Source of the DNA: PNMQ01 sp964478775
GTDB lineage: Bacteria; Pseudomonadota; Alphaproteobacteria; Paracaedibacterales; CAIOTO01
Assembly: GCA_964478775.1 (NCBI GenBank)
Contig: CAYZJC010000004.1
Coordinates: 1-64,000 of the forward strand
Length of the DNA: 64,000 nt
Reading direction: 5' to 3'
The notes under the pieces are model-generated. The model did not search any database, was not told where the DNA came from, and saw nothing but the letters and a program-made list of their open reading frames with translations. Within the stretch, counting starts at the first letter, position 1; each line of letters begins with the position of its first letter. The translations under genes and the position numbers were made by a program. Of this stretch, positions 53,390-63,046 are shown piece by piece.

Positions 53390-55733
53390 ATGCATTTAAT
53401 CGTTCAGCAGCTTCCTTAGTAAGGCTTTGCGCAATCATGCCACAGTATTCACATTGACTCACTTCATAATCATTTGCTTTAGGATTATAAGAATCTACAT
53501 AAAGCTTTGTGTCAATCTTATCTTGCAGAACCCATGAATGATCAACACGTATGCCTGTCATATTTTTTAAACAAGTAGACGCTTTCTCGTGAGGCAAAAC
53601 AGGTAAAAAATAAGGCCTTTTGACGTTATCTGGCATGATCATATACGGGACACCGATATAAACAACAGGAAGGGGAAAGAATACAGCTTCTTGTTCTGTG
53701 TATTCGGTCTGTTCTGGGTCAGATTCGTATGGCCCGACTTGTTCAAGAACACTCACTGTTGCATTATCAGTAGACACCGTCAATTCAGACAATTCTTCTT
53801 TACTCTCTCGTCTTTTTGGAAACTGGGGTGCGCTTTGCGGAATGCTCAATTCTGCAACAGTATCTGAAAATGGATTAAGGGCTGTATCTTCCTTGACTGC
53901 ATCCATCTGACTTGACTTGAGCTTAGTCTTAACACCATCACTTTTCTTTTGTTGGTCTTTGGACACAGTTTGCACATCTTCTTGCGTCGTTCGAGAATCA
54001 ACTGTCTTGTCATCTGCCAACTGGACCAGAGCCTGCTCTTGAATTGCAAGCGGTGACATAACACGATCAGCAACGATTGAGGGAATCACACTTGGCACAT
54101 CAACAACAGGGGCGTTAAATGCTTCCAATGTCGTTTCTGAAACCATACCGGGGTTCAATTTACTCAATGCTTGAAAGGCTGTCGTGTCAAACGTGGTTTT
54201 GACTGGTGATGCAGCCACAAAGGAAGCACTCTGACCTTTTGCTTTCTTAGACTTCTTTTTACCTTTCTTTGGTTGTGGCTTTTTTTGAGATGGGGTTACG
54301 TCAATGGGGCTTGAATTGAAAGCAAGTATAGTTTGTTCGTCATCAATAGTTGGTTCTGGCAATAAATCCATAACCCGCATCTGCATTGTGTGCAAAACAA
54401 CACTTTGATTGATCTTCGCTCTGATTAAATTATGCAAATCTCTAAAACTTGCTGCCGCATAATAACAAAGTGTTAAAAAGGAGGAAGCTGTAATTCTTTC
54501 TTGGTTCGGCAAATAGTGAAATGCCACTTTATTCATAACTTCACTCGTTCCTGAGGGATTTATGACATCGTTTCTCTTTTTATGTTTATTCACTTTAAAA
54601 GGCACCCATTCAACAGACCGTTGACAAAAAGCTGCAATGTCCTTAAGTTGAGAGGTGTTGTGAATGTCTGGGTCACTAAAGCCCATCACGTGTGCATTTG
54701 GGTTAATTTTAACACCCACTGTAGCACCATAAGTATTAAGAATTTTATTTTCAAACCAATACTTAACCAAAGGCTGGAGATGATGTGTTGCTTTTTTAAA
54801 CAGATCAGCTTGATCAGCTTTTGAAAGACCCGATACTTCACTAATCGCATGATTGATAGAATCTTGAATAGCAACATTAATTTTAAATGAAATTGATTGA
54901 AGACTTGGAATATAAAGATGCGACACAAATTCTATATTTTTATAAAAAATAGAATCAGCAATAAACTGGGGCGACATCTCGCAATTATTTTTCAACATAC
55001 GTAAGAAATCTTCCCTGATACCTATAGGTATATTTGGGAAAATAACATTTGCCCACAAAATATACTTTGCATCATTGTAAATGCCATCTATTTTTGTATG
55101 CGCGGCATCTTTGATACTCAGTTGCAGCACCTGATCTAAGCCAGTGACAGGCACACAGACATCTTCTTCGTTATTAGCTAAAAATAAATGGCTATACAAA
55201 TCTAAATTCCAAAAATCACATGCCATTCTATATTCTGAATCTGTGAGTCCTGATTGATAAAAGGTTGGAGGAAGAATGTGTGTTGGATAGTGTTCTGTAT
55301 AATAATTTAAAACCTTTATAACTTCTTCGAACATCGTAAATAAGTCTAACTGTAAAGTCACATGGGGTTGTGCCGTTTCAACTATGGCTGCCTGATTCAT
55401 AATAGAAACTACAAAGCGGTGCAATGTGGTTGGCCCATTTTTTTTCGAAAAATACAAATCATTAATCAAACTCAAATAAGGGTGGATTTTGTCTTTAGAC
55501 CCAAATTTATTAATTTGCACGTCGATGATGTCTCTTAAACTTGTTTTGCGAAATGAGTCATGACTTAAAGCTTTACTATCTATTGCGCTTAGAAAACTTC
55601 CAGTTCCTGAGGTTGTTTGCACCATGGAAGAAGAGCTTGTAGCTTCTTGTGGTAGGGTCATCGCTAATGTGGTTGAATTAAGCGTCAAAAGAGATAATAA
55701 TATTTTTTTAATTTTTAGGAAATTATGCTTCAT
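53388..55733 (-). CDS. Large exported unknown protein with polybasic tract and CxxC end
   Basis: A 781-residue protein with a signal peptide (MKHNFLKIKKILLSLLTLNSTTLAM) and an AGGATTT site. Residues 1-470 are a helical region of unknown type. Residues about 483-500 form a lysine tract (KKPQPKKGKKKSKKAK) that resembles nuclear or nucleolar localisation signals. A 180-residue disordered, Ser/Thr/Asp-rich region follows, and a conserved-looking terminal part ends in CEYC near the last 20 residues. No family is recognised. An effector role is inferred only from export plus the basic tract. Confidence 0.7.
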   Translation of the reverse strand: MKHNFLKIKKILLSLLTLNSTTLAMTLPQEATSSSSMVQTTSGTGSFLSAIDSKALSHDSFRKTSLRDIIDVQINKFGSKDKIHPYLSLINDLYFSKKNGPTTLHRFVVSIMNQAAIVETAQPHVTLQLDLFTMFEEVIKVLNYYTEHYPTHILPPTFYQSGLTDSEYRMACDFWNLDLYSHLFLANNEEDVCVPVTGLDQVLQLSIKDAAHTKIDGIYNDAKYILWANVIFPNIPIGIREDFLRMLKNNCEMSPQFIADSIFYKNIEFVSHLYIPSLQSISFKINVAIQDSINHAISEVSGLSKADQADLFKKATHHLQPLVKYWFENKILNTYGATVGVKINPNAHVMGFSDPDIHNTSQLKDIAAFCQRSVEWVPFKVNKHKKRNDVINPSGTSEVMNKVAFHYLPNQERITASSFLTLCYYAAASFRDLHNLIRAKINQSVVLHTMQMRVMDLLPEPTIDDEQTILAFNSSPIDVTPSQKKPQPKKGKKKSKKAKGQSASFVAASPVKTTFDTTAFQALSKLNPGMVSETTLEAFNAPVVDVPSVIPSIVADRVMSPLAIQEQALVQLADDKTVDSRTTQEDVQTVSKDQQKKSDGVKTKLKSSQMDAVKEDTALNPFSDTVAELSIPQSAPQFPKRRESKEELSELTVSTDNATVSVLEQVGPYESDPEQTEYTEQEAVFFPLPVVYIGVPYMIMPDNVKRPYFLPVLPHEKASTCLKNMTGIRVDHSWVLQDKIDTKLYVDSYNPKANDYEVSQCEYCGMIAQSLTKEAAERLNA

Positions 55734-55971
55734 ATTTTATATAAATCCTATTAAGGTTAAATTGATCTGTATTTTTTTAATCAATTTCTTATATATCTGT
55801 CAATACAATAATATCTTCATCAAAGATTCTTGGCTTAAAAAAACATCATTTTTCAAACTTGCATAGGGGAAGCCTCAATATCATGCTTTTGACAGAAAGC
55901 TTTTTTGGGTGTATGTTGATTCAAGTCATTTATGTTCACATTTGTTTTTTATTACGTGATAGGATTTTTTT

Positions 55972-57066
55972 ATGGGTTTTAATTGTGGTATCGTCGGGCT
56001 GCCAAATGTTGGTAAGTCAACTTTGTTTAATGCACTTACAGCAACGGCAGCGGCGCAAGCGGCTAATTATCCATTTTGTACAATTGAACCAAACACAGGG
56101 CGTGTTAGCGTACCAGATGACAGGCTTGATAAGCTAGCTACTATTATGCAGTCACAAAAAATTATTCCCACCCAATTAGAGTTTGTTGATATTGCAGGGC
56201 TTGTGCGCGGTGCCAGCAAAGGGGAAGGCCTTGGCAACCAATTTCTAGGCCACATCAGAAGTGTTGATGCAATTTTGCATGTGCTTCGTTGTTTTGAAGA
56301 TACCGATATCACCCACGTAGACGGGAACGTAGACCCGCTTCGTGACTTAACAACTATTGAAACTGAATTAATGCTAGCGGACATGGAAAGCCTTGAACGA
56401 CGCTTACCTGCTTTGGAGAAAAAAGCAAAAACAGAACAAGACGCCAAAGACCAGGCCGCCTTAATTAAGAAAGTGCTGCCTGTTTTGCAAGAAGGTAAGC
56501 CTGCAAGCGCCGTTAGTTTAACAGCAGATGAAGAATTTCCATTTCAAATGCTACAGCTACTTACCAGCAAACCTATACTCTATGTATGTAATGTTGGGGA
56601 AGCAGAAGCTGACACAGGCAATGCTTTTACAGCGCAAGTGTTTGACTATGCCCAAAAGACAGGTGCAAAAGCCGTTATTATTTCAGCTGCAATTGAAGCT
56701 GAAGTCGCACAACTACCAGCGCAAGACCAAGTTGAATTTTTACAAGGGTTAGGCCTTAGCGAAACTGGCCTTAATAGAATTATCAAGCAAGGTTATGCCT
56801 TACTAGGCCTTCAAACATTTTTCACAGTGGGGCCAAAGGAAGCGCGTGCTTGGACAATGACAAAAGGCACAAAGGCCCCACAAGCCGCTGGGGTGATTCA
56901 CACCGACTTTGAAAAAGGCTTTATTTGTGCGGAAACCATTGCCTTTGCTGACTATGTGGAATGCAAAGGGGAAGCTGGCGCAAAGACAGCTGGTAAATGG
57001 AGACAAGAAGGTCGCGACTATACAGTACAAGATGGTGATGTATTCAATTTCAGATTTAATGTTTAA
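55972..57066 (+). CDS. ychF: Ribosome-binding ATPase YchF (Obg family)
   Basis: A 364-residue P-loop protein that binds ribosomes and prefers ATP. The P-loop is GLPNVGKSTLFNAL, G3 is DIAGLVRGASKGEGLGNQFL, and the G4 position is CNVGEAEA (altered, as normal for YchF). The C-terminal TGS-like domain has GLQTFFTVGPKEARAWT and GDVFNFRFNV. Length and order are typical, and AGGA precedes the ATG. glyA follows. Confidence 0.97.
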   Translation: MGFNCGIVGLPNVGKSTLFNALTATAAAQAANYPFCTIEPNTGRVSVPDDRLDKLATIMQSQKIIPTQLEFVDIAGLVRGASKGEGLGNQFLGHIRSVDAILHVLRCFEDTDITHVDGNVDPLRDLTTIETELMLADMESLERRLPALEKKAKTEQDAKDQAALIKKVLPVLQEGKPASAVSLTADEEFPFQMLQLLTSKPILYVCNVGEAEADTGNAFTAQVFDYAQKTGAKAVIISAAIEAEVAQLPAQDQVEFLQGLGLSETGLNRIIKQGYALLGLQTFFTVGPKEARAWTMTKGTKAPQAAGVIHTDFEKGFICAETIAFADYVECKGEAGAKTAGKWRQEGRDYTVQDGDVFNFRFNV

Positions 57067-57149
57067 GTGATTGTGTGCAGATCTGCGTTTGCATTTAAAC
57101 CAATTTTTCTCTACACTATGAAGAAGTAAAAAATTGGACTTAAAAAGAC

Positions 57150-58457
57150 ATGCAGTCAATGACACACCTTACAACAGAAAATGAAAAGCATTCCTCATTT
57201 TTTGAAAGCGACATTCGCTTTACAGACCAGCTCGTTTGGCAAGCCATTACAGATGAATACACACGTCAACGTGACCAAATTGAATTGATTGCGTCTGAAA
57301 ATATTGTGTCACGTGCTGTGATGACAGCGCAAGGGTCAGTCATGACCAACAAGTATGCTGAAGGGTATGCTGGCAAGCGCTATTATGGTGGCTGTGAGTA
57401 TGTTGATGTTGTGGAAAAGCTAGCGATTCACCGCTTAAAACAGTTGTTTGGCAGTTCCTTTGCAAACGTTCAACCTCATTCTGGTGCGCAAGCCAACCAA
57501 GCTGTCTTCTTAGCCTTGCTCAACCCTGGCGATACATTTTTAGGTCTGTCATTAAATGCAGGCGGGCACCTTACCCATGGGGCACCCGTTAACTTGTCAG
57601 GCAAATGGTTTAATGCAGCAAGCTACACGGTTGATGAAACAACACACCGCATCAATTATGAAGAAGTAGAACGCATTGCCAAGGAAACAAAACCAAAACT
57701 TATTATTGCAGGAGGGTCAGCTTATCCGCGTGAAATAGATTTCCAACGTTTCAGGCAAATTGCTGACAGTGTTGGGGCGTATCTCATGGTTGACATGGCG
57801 CATTTCGCTGGGCTTGTTGCGGGGGGGGCGTATCCCTCACCGCTTCCACATGCACACGTCGGCACATCAACCACACACAAAACATTACGTGGCCCGCGTG
57901 GTGGTATTATTTTAACCAATGACGAAATGATAGCTAAGAAAATTGACAGCGCAGTGTTCCCTGGTTTGCAAGGCGGCCCTTTAATGCATGTCATTGCCGC
58001 AAAAGCCGTTGCCTTTGGGGAAGCGCTTCGCCCTGAATTTAAAGCCTACACAAAGCAAGTCATTGACAACACAAAAGCAATGGGCAAAGTGTTACAAGCC
58101 GAAGGTTTTTCACTCATTTCCGGTGGGACAGATTCACACCTCATCTTAGTAGACTTAAGGTCACAAAATGTAAGCGGACGTGATGCGGAACAATACCTGG
58201 AAGCAGCACACATAACATGCAATAAAAACAGCATTCCTTTTGACCCAACGCCTGCGGCGATTACATCTGGCATTCGTCTTGGTGCTGCTGCGTGTACAAC
58301 ACGTGGCTTTGGCACCGCACAATTTGAAGAAGTTGGCCACCTCATTGCTGAAATGGTCAAAGGTATAGCAAGTCAACATGTTGATACAACCATTCAAAGT
58401 GTTAAACAAAAAGCCTTAAAGCTTTTATCTCACTTTCCAATTTACGCGCAAGCCTAA
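57150..58457 (+). CDS. glyA: Serine hydroxymethyltransferase
   Basis: A 435-residue PLP enzyme interconverting serine and glycine and feeding one-carbon units to folate. Family features are QIELIASENIVSRAV, YAEGYAGKRYYGGCEYVD, the catalytic-lysine site TSTTHKTLRGPRGG, and GGTDSHLILVDL. ATG 57150 or 57159 may be the start. glyA-nrdR is the standard alphaproteobacterial pair and is kept here. Confidence 0.97.
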   Translation: MQSMTHLTTENEKHSSFFESDIRFTDQLVWQAITDEYTRQRDQIELIASENIVSRAVMTAQGSVMTNKYAEGYAGKRYYGGCEYVDVVEKLAIHRLKQLFGSSFANVQPHSGAQANQAVFLALLNPGDTFLGLSLNAGGHLTHGAPVNLSGKWFNAASYTVDETTHRINYEEVERIAKETKPKLIIAGGSAYPREIDFQRFRQIADSVGAYLMVDMAHFAGLVAGGAYPSPLPHAHVGTSTTHKTLRGPRGGIILTNDEMIAKKIDSAVFPGLQGGPLMHVIAAKAVAFGEALRPEFKAYTKQVIDNTKAMGKVLQAEGFSLISGGTDSHLILVDLRSQNVSGRDAEQYLEAAHITCNKNSIPFDPTPAAITSGIRLGAAACTTRGFGTAQFEEVGHLIAEMVKGIASQHVDTTIQSVKQKALKLLSHFPIYAQA

Positions 58458-58512
58458 GACAACAGCGATTTAAGAAGAATAATGCTTTAACAGTGATTTC
58501 AAGTACAAGTTT

Positions 58513-59082
58513 ATGAGATGCCCCTTTTGTAATCACCACGACACCGTGGTGAAAGATTCACGCAACACTGACGACCAAAATTCAATTAGAAGACGCCGTT
58601 CTTGTAATGAATGCGGGTCACGTTTTACAACCTATGAACGCGTACAATTACGTGACCTAGTTGTCATTAAAAAAGACGGGCGTCAAGTTCCCTTTGACAG
58701 AGACAAACTCATGCGTGCCGTATCCTCTGCCATGCACAAGCATTCCATTGACCCACAAAAAATTGAACGCCTCGTCAACAGTGTTGTGCGCCAATTAGAA
58801 GTCAGCGGTGACACGGAAATTTTATCAACTAAAATTGGTGAAATTGTCATGCGTCATTTATATAATGTTGACCCTGTAGCTTATGTACGTTTTGCGAGTA
58901 TTTATCAAGACTTTGCTTCAGAAAAAGACTTCATTGACTGCATTTCCACCATGACAAATAGTGTTCATGAGAGTGACCTTTCTTTAAGCCACATAAAAGA
59001 CCAAGCGACTGACGCGAAAGCTGAGGCTATCATCCCCTTTGCGTTAATATTAACAACCAAAACCAATCTTTCGGAGATTTAA
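58513..59082 (+). CDS. nrdR: Transcriptional repressor NrdR
   Basis: A 189-residue regulator of ribonucleotide reductase genes. The N-terminal zinc ribbon is MRCPFCNHHDTVVKDSR...CNECGSRFTTYERVQ. The ATP-cone follows with VIKKDGRQVPFDRDKLMRAV and YVRFASIYQDFASEKDFIDCI. It is about 30 residues longer than most NrdR, with an unconserved C-terminal tail. It lies directly after glyA and seven bases before the next gene. Confidence 0.95.
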   Translation: MRCPFCNHHDTVVKDSRNTDDQNSIRRRRSCNECGSRFTTYERVQLRDLVVIKKDGRQVPFDRDKLMRAVSSAMHKHSIDPQKIERLVNSVVRQLEVSGDTEILSTKIGEIVMRHLYNVDPVAYVRFASIYQDFASEKDFIDCISTMTNSVHESDLSLSHIKDQATDAKAEAIIPFALILTTKTNLSEI

Positions 59083-59089
59083 CACCCCA

Positions 59090-60403
59090 ATGGACCTCAT
59101 CAGTATCTTATTTATTTTAATTTTACTTTGCATATCCTCCTTTTTTTCCGCTTGCGAGACGGCAATTACATCCGCCTCTAAGGCCAGGTTTCACCAACTG
59201 GCAAAAGAAGGTAATAAAAACGCTGCTATTATTAGGCACTTTCAAGACAACCTAGGGTACGCCATTAGTGTATTCGTTAGCTGTAATATTGCCCTCAATA
59301 GCTTTGGGGTTGCCCTTGCTGCAACCTTGCTAATAAAATATTTTGGGGAACGTGCAGCTGAAATGGCCGCTGCCATTATGACAGTGCTGATTGTGGTCTA
59401 TGCGGAAGTGATGCCAAAGATGCTCGCTATTTTATATTCTGAAACCATTTTGTTAAAATCTGCGCGCCTTTTACAAATCATCTTTAATTTGTTTCGCCCG
59501 CTTAATATCGCGATCCACTGGATAGCAAGACACAGCGTTGGTGCATTTGGTATTCGAACCACCCCAACCCAAGCAGACTATGAAGCCTCTGTTGAAGAAC
59601 TACGCGGCGCCATTGACTTACACACCGGCAGTAACCAAGACGTGGTGCATGAAAAAGCCATGCTGAAAAGCATTTTAGACCTTGGCAGTGTGGCCGTTGG
59701 TGAAATTATGAAGCATCGTCAAAATGTGATGATGTTAGATGCCAATCTGCCATTAGAACAACTGGTTGATGAAATTTTAAAGTCACCCTTCACCCGTATT
59801 CCCTTGTGGAAAGCCACACCAGACAATATTGTTGGGGTATTAAATGTGAAGACCCTTTTGAGGGAACTGAGGCAATTTTCCCAGTCGCACGCCACAACAC
59901 CTGGGGGGCTGCCCGCTGACTTTGACATTATTGCGATTGCCATGAAGCCGTGGTTTGTGCCAGAAAGCACTGACTTACTTGACCAACTGATGGCCTTTAG
60001 AAGCCGCCATGAACATTTTTCAATCGTTGTAGATGAATATGGCGCCATCTTAGGCATTGTAACCCTAGAAGACTTGCTTGAAGAAATTGTTGGCGATATA
60101 TCAGATGAACATGACGTTGAAGCCAAAGGCATTCACCCACAACCAGATGGCACCTATATTGTAGAAGGCACCGTCACCTTGAGAGATGTCAACCGAGAAC
60201 TGAACTGGGACCTTCCCGACGAAGATGCAGCAACCATAGCAGGCTTTATTTTGTATGAGGCACGTATCATTCCAACGGTAGGGCAAGTTTTTAGTTTTCA
60301 TGGCTACCGTTTTGAAATTTTAAAGCGTCAGCGCCAGCAAATCACCCAAATTAAAATAGTCAAAGAGGCTATTGCAGACGCACGCGAAGAAGGTCATACA
60401 TAA
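59090..60403 (+). CDS. CNNM/CorC-family transporter (DUF21-CBS-CorC_HlyC)
   Basis: A 437-residue membrane protein. The N-terminal DUF21 domain has about three or four helices (FSACETAITSASKARFHQLAKEGNKNAAII is typical). Two CBS domains follow (IMKHRQNVMMLDANLPLEQL; FRSRHEHFSIVVDEYGAILGIVTLEDLLEEIVGDI), and a CorC_HlyC domain ends the protein (DGTYIVEGTVTLRDVNRELNWDLP). Relatives export magnesium or cobalt. GGAG lies before the start inside nrdR's end, so it is probably cotranscribed with nrdR. Confidence 0.93.
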   Translation: MDLISILFILILLCISSFFSACETAITSASKARFHQLAKEGNKNAAIIRHFQDNLGYAISVFVSCNIALNSFGVALAATLLIKYFGERAAEMAAAIMTVLIVVYAEVMPKMLAILYSETILLKSARLLQIIFNLFRPLNIAIHWIARHSVGAFGIRTTPTQADYEASVEELRGAIDLHTGSNQDVVHEKAMLKSILDLGSVAVGEIMKHRQNVMMLDANLPLEQLVDEILKSPFTRIPLWKATPDNIVGVLNVKTLLRELRQFSQSHATTPGGLPADFDIIAIAMKPWFVPESTDLLDQLMAFRSRHEHFSIVVDEYGAILGIVTLEDLLEEIVGDISDEHDVEAKGIHPQPDGTYIVEGTVTLRDVNRELNWDLPDEDAATIAGFILYEARIIPTVGQVFSFHGYRFEILKRQRQQITQIKIVKEAIADAREEGHT

Positions 60404-60513
60404 AAAAAAGACTAGAGGGCCCTAAAAAACAAGACCACTTAACCGTTCCTTAATTATTTTCCCATATTCTGATGACATCGAAACATCTAATCGTGTCAAA
60501 GGAATATCTTCAA

Positions 60514-63021
60514 ATGGCTAAAATTAAGTCCCTCCTCCCCACCCTTTTATTGTCATGTGCACTTGTCACAACACATATGGCTAATGCTGCCAGTAAAGCT
60601 GTAGAGAAAAATGCATCACCAACCTCTGTTGCGTGTCCACTTGGTACGTCGGAATATCAGAATGCAGACAGTGCGGGTAAATACGACATAATTTTGAAGA
60701 ACCCTAATTGTGCGAATCGTCAGATTTTAGATGTTTTGTTTAATTGGTATACAAGTAATCAAGAATTATTCCCAAAAGTTTCCGTGGCCTTAACGGCTGT
60801 TGAACAAAAAGCACGCCTTAACTACATTGTCGTTAAAGCTATATCCGAAGGTGATAGAGGTCATGCCCAAGGTCTATTAACTTCTGCAACTGATGAAGAA
60901 AAAAACTCTTTCCTATTGCAAGCTATACAGTATGCACTTGACAATTACCCAGCAGGTTTCAAGCCAGAAGCATTTGAAGACTACCTCGCAAGTGTGAACA
61001 CTGCCGTAGCTGGGGTGAAAAATGATGCTGCTGTAAAGATACAAAAAGCGTATAAACAGAAACGAGCACTGAAAGCAAATGACGAGTTAATCCGTGTGGC
61101 AAAGGCTCTATTGCAAGCTAAGAAGGAACTAGCGAACGCTAAGAAGGAGAAAGAGAAACTTAACAAAGCAAACTTGTCTCTTAAGGTCAACGGCATAATC
61201 GAAAACGCTGATAATTTAGAAAAATCAGAACAAATTACAGCATTAGAGAATCAAGTAAGAGAATTAGAAACAGAATTAAAAGAACAAAATATTATAATTA
61301 ACGATTTGAAGCAACAGAATTCTGACAAGAGCAAACAGATCACTGAGCTCAGCAAGATGATAAAAAGCTTTAGAACTGGTAATATTGAGCTTCAAGGCAG
61401 AATTGCTGGATTGAAGGAATTTGTTCTAAGTCTACAAAAAGTCAATGATGACCTCAATACTAAATTGACTGAATCACAAAACTTAGTTAATCAACTAAAG
61501 GAACGTCAGCCACTTTCTAATGAAGAACAATCAGCACTGGAACAAAGAATTGAAGCATCTAAACAACAGATTGAAACTCTTACAAATGAAAAGAGCAGAA
61601 TTGAAGAACAGCTTCAGCTAAATGCGGAGGTACTATTCAACCTAGGCAAAGAAAATGCAGAACAAAAAACAGAAATTCAACAACTCGCACAACAAGTAGA
61701 ACAACTCACCCAAGAAAACAATTCCCTAAGAGATGAAGTGGCAAGGTTGCAGAATGAGTTAGAAGATAAGAAAATTGCATTTGCAGCAAAAGTGAAAGAA
61801 ATGCAATTGAATACTCAGCAGTTTAATCGGGCGCTGCAGGAGCTTAAAACGGCAAAAGGTAAGAACCAAGTTGACTTTGGTAAGATTAAAGCTAATAACA
61901 ATGCGGAAGCAGCTAATCAGATAGTACAAGCACAAAAGGCTGCGAAACAAGAGATAGAGAATCTTAAAAAGACAGTAGATGATTTGAGCAATAAGCTTAG
62001 TGATGCCAACGCTACAATAAAAGAATTGAGAGAGGTCAAAGGGAATCTGCAGAATCAAAATCAACGTATGAAAGAAAATAACAAAAAGATTAGAACTGAA
62101 AATAGTCAACTGGTTCAAAGTTTGAATACAATGAATGAGTCTGTACAGGATACCTTCCGGGAACTTGAAGAAACAAAGGCAGCACTTGAGCAAGCAAAAA
62201 CAACTTTCCAAGGGGATAGTAATGCGCAAGCCCAGGTTGAGAGTTTGCAAGAGAAGATAACTCAATTAGAGGCACAATACCGAGATTTTGAAAAAAAGAA
62301 CCAAGAACTGCAAAGCCATGTTGAGAATTTAGAGAATGAAAACGCGGAGTTAAAGCAACAGCTGGATAAATATAAAGAAAAGCTTGAATCCTTAAGTAAT
62401 GAGGTTCAGGTAAAAACAACCGCATTAGCTAATGAAAATATTCCTGACGAAAGCAAAGATCAGCAAATCGCTGAGTTATCAGCAAAATTAACAGAGCTAG
62501 GGGAAACTAGTGACAAACGTCAAGAAGTAAATAAAATGCTATTGCAGCAAATGAAAACTTCACAAGATGAATTTAATGCTGAAAAAGCAAGAGTTATAGC
62601 GGAAAATCAGCGTTTACAGCAAGCTCTTAATGCTGCAGAGTCAACAATCCAGATGCTTAGCAAAGGAGATAAGGGGAAAGCAAAAGATTTCCAGAAACAG
62701 CAACATGAGTTAGATGCTCTGAGACAACAAATTAGAAATCTACAAAATACTATTGTGAACAATAATCAAGCTTTAGAGAGAATGAAATTGACGGCAGATG
62801 ATTTAAAGTCTAGTGGGGATTTGGGCAGCAACGTTTCTATTTTAATGCAGATGAAACACTCTGTTGCTGCAAGCGGCCGGAATCTTGAAAAAAAGTTAGA
62901 TGAAACTATAGAGTCTAATAATGCTGCCTTAAGTCAGTCAAATGAAGTTCTGGGAGCATCTTCTTCCAATTCTACACCAGTCGTCCAACCCGCACCAGGA
63001 ACTGGCAACCAAAAACCCTAA
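60514..63021 (+). CDS. Long exported coiled-coil protein with IQ-like motif
   Basis: An 835-residue exported protein. ATG 60514 has AAAGGA upstream and gives a clean signal peptide (MAKIKSLLPTLLLSCALVTTHMANA); the ATG at 60472 would place 14 polar residues before it. A small N-terminal domain (to about residue 165) is followed by AAVKIQKAYKQKRALK at 172-187, strikingly like a eukaryotic calmodulin-binding IQ motif. About 580 residues of heptad-type coiled coil rich in Glu/Lys/Gln/Leu follow, then a polar Ser/Pro tail. It is unrelated to any family I can name. It may be a surface fibre or host-directed protein. Confidence 0.75.
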   Translation: MAKIKSLLPTLLLSCALVTTHMANAASKAVEKNASPTSVACPLGTSEYQNADSAGKYDIILKNPNCANRQILDVLFNWYTSNQELFPKVSVALTAVEQKARLNYIVVKAISEGDRGHAQGLLTSATDEEKNSFLLQAIQYALDNYPAGFKPEAFEDYLASVNTAVAGVKNDAAVKIQKAYKQKRALKANDELIRVAKALLQAKKELANAKKEKEKLNKANLSLKVNGIIENADNLEKSEQITALENQVRELETELKEQNIIINDLKQQNSDKSKQITELSKMIKSFRTGNIELQGRIAGLKEFVLSLQKVNDDLNTKLTESQNLVNQLKERQPLSNEEQSALEQRIEASKQQIETLTNEKSRIEEQLQLNAEVLFNLGKENAEQKTEIQQLAQQVEQLTQENNSLRDEVARLQNELEDKKIAFAAKVKEMQLNTQQFNRALQELKTAKGKNQVDFGKIKANNNAEAANQIVQAQKAAKQEIENLKKTVDDLSNKLSDANATIKELREVKGNLQNQNQRMKENNKKIRTENSQLVQSLNTMNESVQDTFRELEETKAALEQAKTTFQGDSNAQAQVESLQEKITQLEAQYRDFEKKNQELQSHVENLENENAELKQQLDKYKEKLESLSNEVQVKTTALANENIPDESKDQQIAELSAKLTELGETSDKRQEVNKMLLQQMKTSQDEFNAEKARVIAENQRLQQALNAAESTIQMLSKGDKGKAKDFQKQQHELDALRQQIRNLQNTIVNNNQALERMKLTADDLKSSGDLGSNVSILMQMKHSVAASGRNLEKKLDETIESNNAALSQSNEVLGASSSNSTPVVQPAPGTGNQKP

Positions 63022-63046
63022 CTCCTAACTCCCAAGGTTGAGATGT

